DNA from: Gemmatimonadales bacterium UBA4456
GTDB taxonomy: Bacteria; Gemmatimonadota; Gemmatimonadetes; Longimicrobiales; Gaopeijiaceae
NCBI GenBank assembly: GCA_002390225.1
Contig: DGOW01000092.1
Coordinates: 1-9,599, forward strand
Reading direction: 5' to 3'
DNA length: 9,599 nt
The notes under the pieces were generated by a model. That model ran no database searches. It saw only the letters and a list, made by a program, of their open reading frames with translations, and was not told the DNA's origin. Made by a program: the position numbers and the translations under genes. Below, piece after piece: positions 6,825 through 9,599 of this stretch (positions are counted from its first letter, which is position 1; each line of letters begins with the position of its first letter).

Positions 6825-7250
6825 ATGTCGAAACCCGACGCCAAACTCGTCATCAAGTGGCGAAAGCTGGCCGAAGACGGGTTCCTGTATGCGGAGATCG
6901 CCCGGATGCATCCGGGGTTCTCCGTGGACCAGGTTCGCCACTACTGCCTTGGACACACCGGTCGCAAACTGGGTGGCCCGATTCAGCGAGTGGATCGCTG
7001 GTACGGGTCGAATGTCTGGCTCCGCGGTGAGAACTCCCCGCATTCGGAGCTGACACTCAAGAAGGCTCAAAAGGTCCTTGATGATTGGGACGAAGAGAAG
7101 GACCGGTGGCGCCGGTCCGGTGCGGCATGGGCCCGGACGCTCAAGGTCTCTCCCAGCACGATCTATATGCTTCGTCGGGGCGAGACGTGGAAGCATCTCG
7201 AGCACCCGAACCAGGGCCGCAAGCCGAAGAAGCGTAAGAAACGCTCCTGA
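6825..7250 (+). CDS. Small basic protein with two helix-turn-helix-like units, probably DNA-binding
   Basis: I do not recognise this 141-residue protein as a named family. Residues ~8-53 (WRKLAEDGFLYAEIARMHPG..., QVRHYCLGHTGRKLGGPI) look like a homeodomain-like HTH that reads 'G..Y.eIA...PG.s..qVr.y..G'. Residues ~68-125 contain GENSPHSELTLKKAQKVL, then WARTLKVSPSTIYMLRRGETWKHL. From family knowledge, that layout (GENxP..KLT, then a GVS.STI..I.RGKTWKHV-type HTH) matches the DNA-recognition tail of phage and intron HNH endonucleases. No HNH or other nuclease motif is present. The C-terminus (129-141) is Lys/Arg-rich, suiting nucleic-acid contact. Start is ATG 6825 with GGAG about 12 bases upstream, a long spacing. 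It stands alone, with a hairpin terminator after it. A regulator, nucleoid protein or remnant of a mobile nuclease are all possible. Confidence 0.7.
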   Translation: MSKPDAKLVIKWRKLAEDGFLYAEIARMHPGFSVDQVRHYCLGHTGRKLGGPIQRVDRWYGSNVWLRGENSPHSELTLKKAQKVLDDWDEEKDRWRRSGAAWARTLKVSPSTIYMLRRGETWKHLEHPNQGRKPKKRKKRS

Positions 7251-7270
7251 TGTCTGATCACGCGGAGTCC

Positions 7271-7310
7271 ACGAACCCCTGATCTGTCGCCTCGGGTCGG
7301 GGTTCGTCTT
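7271..7310 (+). terminator. Intrinsic-type terminator after the HTH gene
   Basis: ACGAACCCC (7271-7279) pairs perfectly with GGGGTTCGT (7299-7307) around a 19-base loop that can itself add two or three pairs (GA with TC). The 3' arm is followed by CTTGTCTGGTTG, only mildly U-rich. It begins 21 bases after the HTH gene stop, the expected place for its terminator. Confidence 0.65.
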
Positions 7311-7556
7311 GTCTGGTTGCCTCAGTCGTTTTCTGCGTCGTCGGGGAGCCTTACCTCTGGAGCGGGAAGACGCGTTGGCGGTGGGGCCAGAGGATCACCT
7401 CCATCCAGCAGCAGCTCCGTGAGGTCCTACCGGAGAACCGATCGCACCGCCTGCGACGAAGATCGCTCCAATCGAAGTCTCGCGTTGCGCACATCCGCGT
7501 ACTAGATGCCGCAGCCGTCGCACGCGACCGGACGCCCGGAGTGCATGAAAATTCGG
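7311..7556. other. Intergenic stretch with no supported gene
   Basis: No reading frame here resembles a protein on either strand. Short inverted repeats occur, such as CCTCTGG (7354-7360) with CCAGAGG (7387-7393) and CTCCG (7415-7419) with CGGAG (7431-7435), but these are common by chance in GC-rich DNA. No signature of tmRNA, RNase P RNA, SRP RNA or a tRNA was found. Confidence 0.5.
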
Positions 7557-7585
7557 TGGACACGCTTGCTGGCCCCCTGTACAAT
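7557..7585 (+). promoter_or_regulatory. Sigma70-type promoter upstream of the ABC operon
   Basis: TGGACA (7557-7562) and TACAAT (7580-7585) each match the sigma70 consensus at 5 of 6 positions and are separated by exactly 17 bases, the optimum. Transcription would start near 7592. This is the best promoter match noticed in the window. It lies about 115 bases before the ABC ATPase start, with a strong terminator between the two. Confidence 0.65.
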
Positions 7586-7591
7586 CGAGGC

Positions 7592-7691
7592 GTTCGCAAC
7601 TTGAAGAGCTGTGCGCGACTGGCCGCGCAAATCCCTGTTCGTGGTCCCTCACGTAAGCGCCACGTCGAGCAACGGCCCGACGTGGTTTTTT
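7592..7691 (+). ncRNA. Putative ~100-nt small RNA or attenuated leader
   Basis: The segment runs from the predicted start of the promoter at 7557-7585 to the U tract of a strong intrinsic terminator. It can form a hairpin with TGCGCG (7612-7617) paired to CGCGCA (7624-7629), a weaker CGTG/CACG hairpin (7640-7643 with 7650-7653), and the terminator stem. It lacks the GGAAG-type tetraloop region of SRP 4.5S RNA and matches no riboswitch I know. It may be an independent small RNA, or the leader of the ABC operon where most transcripts end early unless read-through is allowed. The 5' end is approximate and the call rests only on promoter-terminator geometry. Confidence 0.45.
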
Positions 7692-7696
7692 CTTTT
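7660..7696 (+). terminator. Strong Rho-independent terminator just before the ABC operon
   Basis: CCACGTCG (7660-7667) pairs perfectly with CGACGTGG (7678-7685) around a 10-base loop. It is followed directly by TTTTTT, then C and TTTT. This is the most canonical intrinsic terminator in the window. It ends at the base before the ribosome-binding site of the ABC ATPase gene, so it must end an upstream transcript or regulate entry into the operon. The CCACG of its left arm could instead pair with CGTGG at 7640-7644. Confidence 0.85.
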
Positions 7697-7702
7697 GAGG
7701 AG
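7697..7702 (+). promoter_or_regulatory. Shine-Dalgarno site of the ABC ATPase gene
   Basis: GAGGAG lies five bases before the ATG at 7708 and immediately follows the terminator U tract. A transcript that passes the terminator would carry this site fully exposed. Confidence 0.8.
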
Positions 7703-7707
7703 TTGGA

Positions 7708-8640
7708 ATGATCACGGTCGAAGGCGTGACGAAACGCTACGGAGACGTTCTCGCGGTGGACGACCTCAGTTTCGAAGTCGCGCGCGGAGAGGTCGTCGGC
7801 TTCCTGGGCCCGAACGGGGCGGGTAAGTCCACGACGATGAAGATGATCACCGGGACCTTGCAGCCGGACGAAGGCAACGTGCTCTTCGATGGCGCCTTGA
7901 TCGCCGACGATTTAATCGGCGCAAAGCGAAGGGTGGGGTACCTGCCTGAGGCGAATCCGCTCTATGACGAGATGCTCGTAGCGGAATATCTGGAGTATGT
8001 GAGTGAGCTGAGGGATCTCCCGCTTGCGGACGCTCGATCGGGGATCTCGGATGCGGTAGACGAAACGGACATCGCATCCGTCTTCTACCGCCCGATCGGC
8101 GAGTGCTCGAAGGGCTATCGGCAGCGCATCGGCCTGGCGGCGGCCATCCTTCATCGGCCCGAGGTTCTGATCCTCGACGAGCCGACCGAGGGTCTGGATC
8201 CGAATCAGCGCGTGGAGATCCGGCGGCTCGTGAACTCCCTCGGGCGTGAGCGGACCGTACTCCTCAGCACGCACGTCATGCAGGAGGTGGAGGCGACGTG
8301 CTCGCGGCTCGTGATTCTTCGCCGGGGCCGGCTCGCCGTCGAAGGCGAGGTGCAGGCCCTGATCGCGAACCGCAGCGGTGGCGCGCGATATCTTGTGGAG
8401 GCACAGGGTGACGGCGTGGTCGATGTACTTTCGGAACTCGAGGGCGTCTCCGGGCATACCGCTGAATCCATCGAGGGTCGGACCCGGGTCCATCTCGATT
8501 CGCTTGATGCGCTCGAGCTTCGACCGGAAATTTTCCGGACCGCTCAGGATCGGGGTTGGACGCTGTGGGAGCTGCATCGTGAGAAAGTGAGTCTGGAACA
8601 GCTCTTCCGGGATCTCACGTCAGACGAAGAGGTGTCGTGA
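7708..8640 (+). CDS. ABC transporter ATP-binding protein, Gld/Nat-type
   Basis: The 310-residue cytoplasmic ATPase would energise the membrane protein encoded next. Walker A is GPNGAGKST (34-42, Lys40). The Q-loop region reads YLPEANPLYDEM (79-90), with Glu where many ABC proteins have Gln, as usual in the GldA/NatA-like group. The signature reads CSKGYRQRIGLA (133-144). Walker B is VLILDEPTEGLDP (153-165, catalytic Glu158), and the switch His189 is in LSTHVMQEVE. Residues ~225-310 form the C-terminal extension typical of this subfamily. Each functional motif is intact. The ATG has a good GAGGAG site. The stop and the next start share a base (TGATG), showing translational coupling. The partner architecture suggests a Gld-type exporter-like complex, but its substrate is unknown and gliding motility should not be assumed. 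Confidence 0.93.
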   Translation: MITVEGVTKRYGDVLAVDDLSFEVARGEVVGFLGPNGAGKSTTMKMITGTLQPDEGNVLFDGALIADDLIGAKRRVGYLPEANPLYDEMLVAEYLEYVSELRDLPLADARSGISDAVDETDIASVFYRPIGECSKGYRQRIGLAAAILHRPEVLILDEPTEGLDPNQRVEIRRLVNSLGRERTVLLSTHVMQEVEATCSRLVILRRGRLAVEGEVQALIANRSGGARYLVEAQGDGVVDVLSELEGVSGHTAESIEGRTRVHLDSLDALELRPEIFRTAQDRGWTLWELHREKVSLEQLFRDLTSDEEVS

Positions 8641-9599
8641 TGCACGGCATCCTGACTGTCGCTCGCCGCGAACTTCGGGGGTACCTCGACCAATCCACAG
8701 CGTACGTGCTGATCGTGGCTTTTCTCACGATTTCACTGTTTCTCGCGTTTCGGACCATGTACGCAATGCAGGTTGCGTCGCTCCGACCGATCTTCGATCT
8801 GCTCCCGATCCTGTTCGCGGTCTTCATCCCCGCTGCGACGATGCGGAGTCTGGCCGAAGAACGTCGCGGTAAGACGCTCGACTGGCTTATGGCACAACCG
8901 ATCACCGAGTCTCAACTGGTCATCGGCAAGTTTCTGGGCGTGTGGGCGTTCGTACTCCTCGCCCTGGCTGGCACCGCTCCGACTGCATTCGGAATCCTCT
9001 GGGTGTCGGAGGCCGATCCCGGTATCGTGTTTGCGCAGTACATCGGAGCCTCGCTCCTCGCAGGACAGCTGACTGCTCTTGGGGTGTGGGCGTCGAGCAT
9101 CACTCGAAATCAGATCACCGCGTTCATCGTCGGGTCGACTGCGGCCTTTTTTCTGTTCCTGATCGGTCTTCCGATCGTACAGATCGGCCTGCCACCGTAC
9201 GTGGCAGGTGGGATCGCTCAACTCAGCGTGCTCAGTCATTTCGAGAATGTCGCACGAGGGGTGATCGACCTTCGAGACGTGTTGTATTTCGTTTCGATGG
9301 CGGGCGTCTTTCTCTCCCTGGCGCTCATGGCCGTGCGGTCGGAACGGCTGAGTCGGATACGGCCGGAGTTCGGTCGCCTTCGGATTGGCTCCGCGGTGAT
9401 CGTCGGGCTGGTGATCGTCCTCAATCTGGTAAGCGCGAGGGTCCGTGGGCGACTCGATCTGACCCGTGACAACCTGTACACGCTCTCCTCGGGAACGCGC
9501 GATCTACTCGGTGACCTCGACGATATCGTGCAGGTCAAGCTGTTCGCCTCCAGCGAACTGCCCCCCGAAGTCCAACTCCAGCTGCGTGACGTTCGGGAT
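8640..9599 (+). CDS. ABC-2-type permease fused to a GldG-like domain (partial, runs off the window)
   Basis: The frame opens at ATG 8640, overlapping the ATPase stop, and is open for 320 codons to the window end. Residues 1-~240 form a GldF-like ABC-2 permease with about six hydrophobic segments (~21-39, 51-68, 98-121, 131-152, 158-182, 213-232). It has the subfamily motif RSLAEERRGKTLDWLMAQPI (69-88) and SHFENVARGVIDLRDVLYF (199-217). A seventh hydrophobic segment (~249-265) is followed by RLDLTRDNLYTLSSGTRDLL (271-290) and VKLFASSELPPE (299-310). This is the typical beginning of GldG, the extracytoplasmic auxiliary protein. In Bacteroidota, GldF and GldG are separate; here they are one polypeptide in the visible part. 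The complete length and C-terminal anchor lie outside the window. The neighbour ATPase is its obvious partner. Confidence 0.88.
   Translation, partial: MHGILTVARRELRGYLDQSTAYVLIVAFLTISLFLAFRTMYAMQVASLRPIFDLLPILFAVFIPAATMRSLAEERRGKTLDWLMAQPITESQLVIGKFLGVWAFVLLALAGTAPTAFGILWVSEADPGIVFAQYIGASLLAGQLTALGVWASSITRNQITAFIVGSTAAFFLFLIGLPIVQIGLPPYVAGGIAQLSVLSHFENVARGVIDLRDVLYFVSMAGVFLSLALMAVRSERLSRIRPEFGRLRIGSAVIVGLVIVLNLVSARVRGRLDLTRDNLYTLSSGTRDLLGDLDDIVQVKLFASSELPPEVQLQLRDVRD

Noticed and set aside
7592..7691. SRP 4.5S RNA or 6S RNA identity for the ~100-nt unit
   Set aside because: The length fits 4.5S RNA, but the conserved GGAAG-type apical region is absent. 6S RNA is normally much longer, with a closing end-to-end stem not seen here.
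7283..7711. A long open frame (143 codons) ending in a TGA that overlaps the ATG of the ABC ATPase gene
   Set aside because: It has no ATG and only weak late GTG/TTG starts. Its sequence is Arg-rich and unlike any family I know, and it is crossed by a good promoter and a strong intrinsic terminator. Long open frames arise easily in DNA this GC-rich.

Overview
The window is high-G+C bacterial chromosome with short intergenic gaps, overlapping gene junctions and purine-rich Shine-Dalgarno sites. Several proteins resemble types common in Gemmatimonadota and related soil or marine phyla: an exported S9 peptidase with PD40 repeats, an M14-peptidase-like C-terminus, a cyclophilin lipoprotein, and a Gld-type ABC exporter whose permease is fused to a GldG-like domain. 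The phylum is an inference from protein style. There is no rRNA, tRNA or phylogenetic marker here to confirm it.

Layout. (1) Positions 2-328 hold the C-terminus of a plus-strand protein, probably an M14-family metallopeptidase. It converges on a minus-strand cyclophilin-type peptidyl-prolyl isomerase lipoprotein (403-1113), and a perfect 15-bp hairpin separates the two. (2) After a divergent intergenic region comes a plus-strand cluster: low-specificity threonine aldolase (1267-2340), a GNAT acetyltransferase (2344-3192), and an alpha/beta hydrolase reading frame (3189-4004). The hydrolase appears to be inactivated. It has an in-frame TAG before the catalytic histidine, Gly in place of the nucleophile Ser, and HD in place of the HG oxyanion motif. 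(3) An exported S9 prolyl-oligopeptidase-family peptidase (4129-6138) overlaps msrA (6138-6680) by one base. (4) A lone small gene (6825-7250) encodes a basic protein with two helix-turn-helix-like units. The second resembles the DNA-recognition tail of phage HNH endonucleases, but no nuclease domain is present. A hairpin terminator follows it. (5) A 457-bp non-coding gap contains a good sigma70-like promoter (7557-7585) and a strong intrinsic terminator (7660-7696) about 100 nt downstream. This suggests either a small RNA gene or an attenuated leader for the next operon. (6) The Gld-type ABC ATPase (7708-8640) overlaps a permease-GldG fusion (8640 to beyond the window end).

How the genes work together. 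The ATPase and permease/GldG fusion almost certainly form one exporter-like complex. The S9 peptidase and MsrA are translationally coupled but act in different compartments if the signal-peptide calls are right. The aldolase, GNAT and hydrolase cluster is tightly packed, but no shared pathway is evident. No CRISPR array, insertion sequence, tRNA or integrase was seen. The strongest candidates for something unusual are the amber-interrupted hydrolase and the promoter-terminator unit before the ABC operon.
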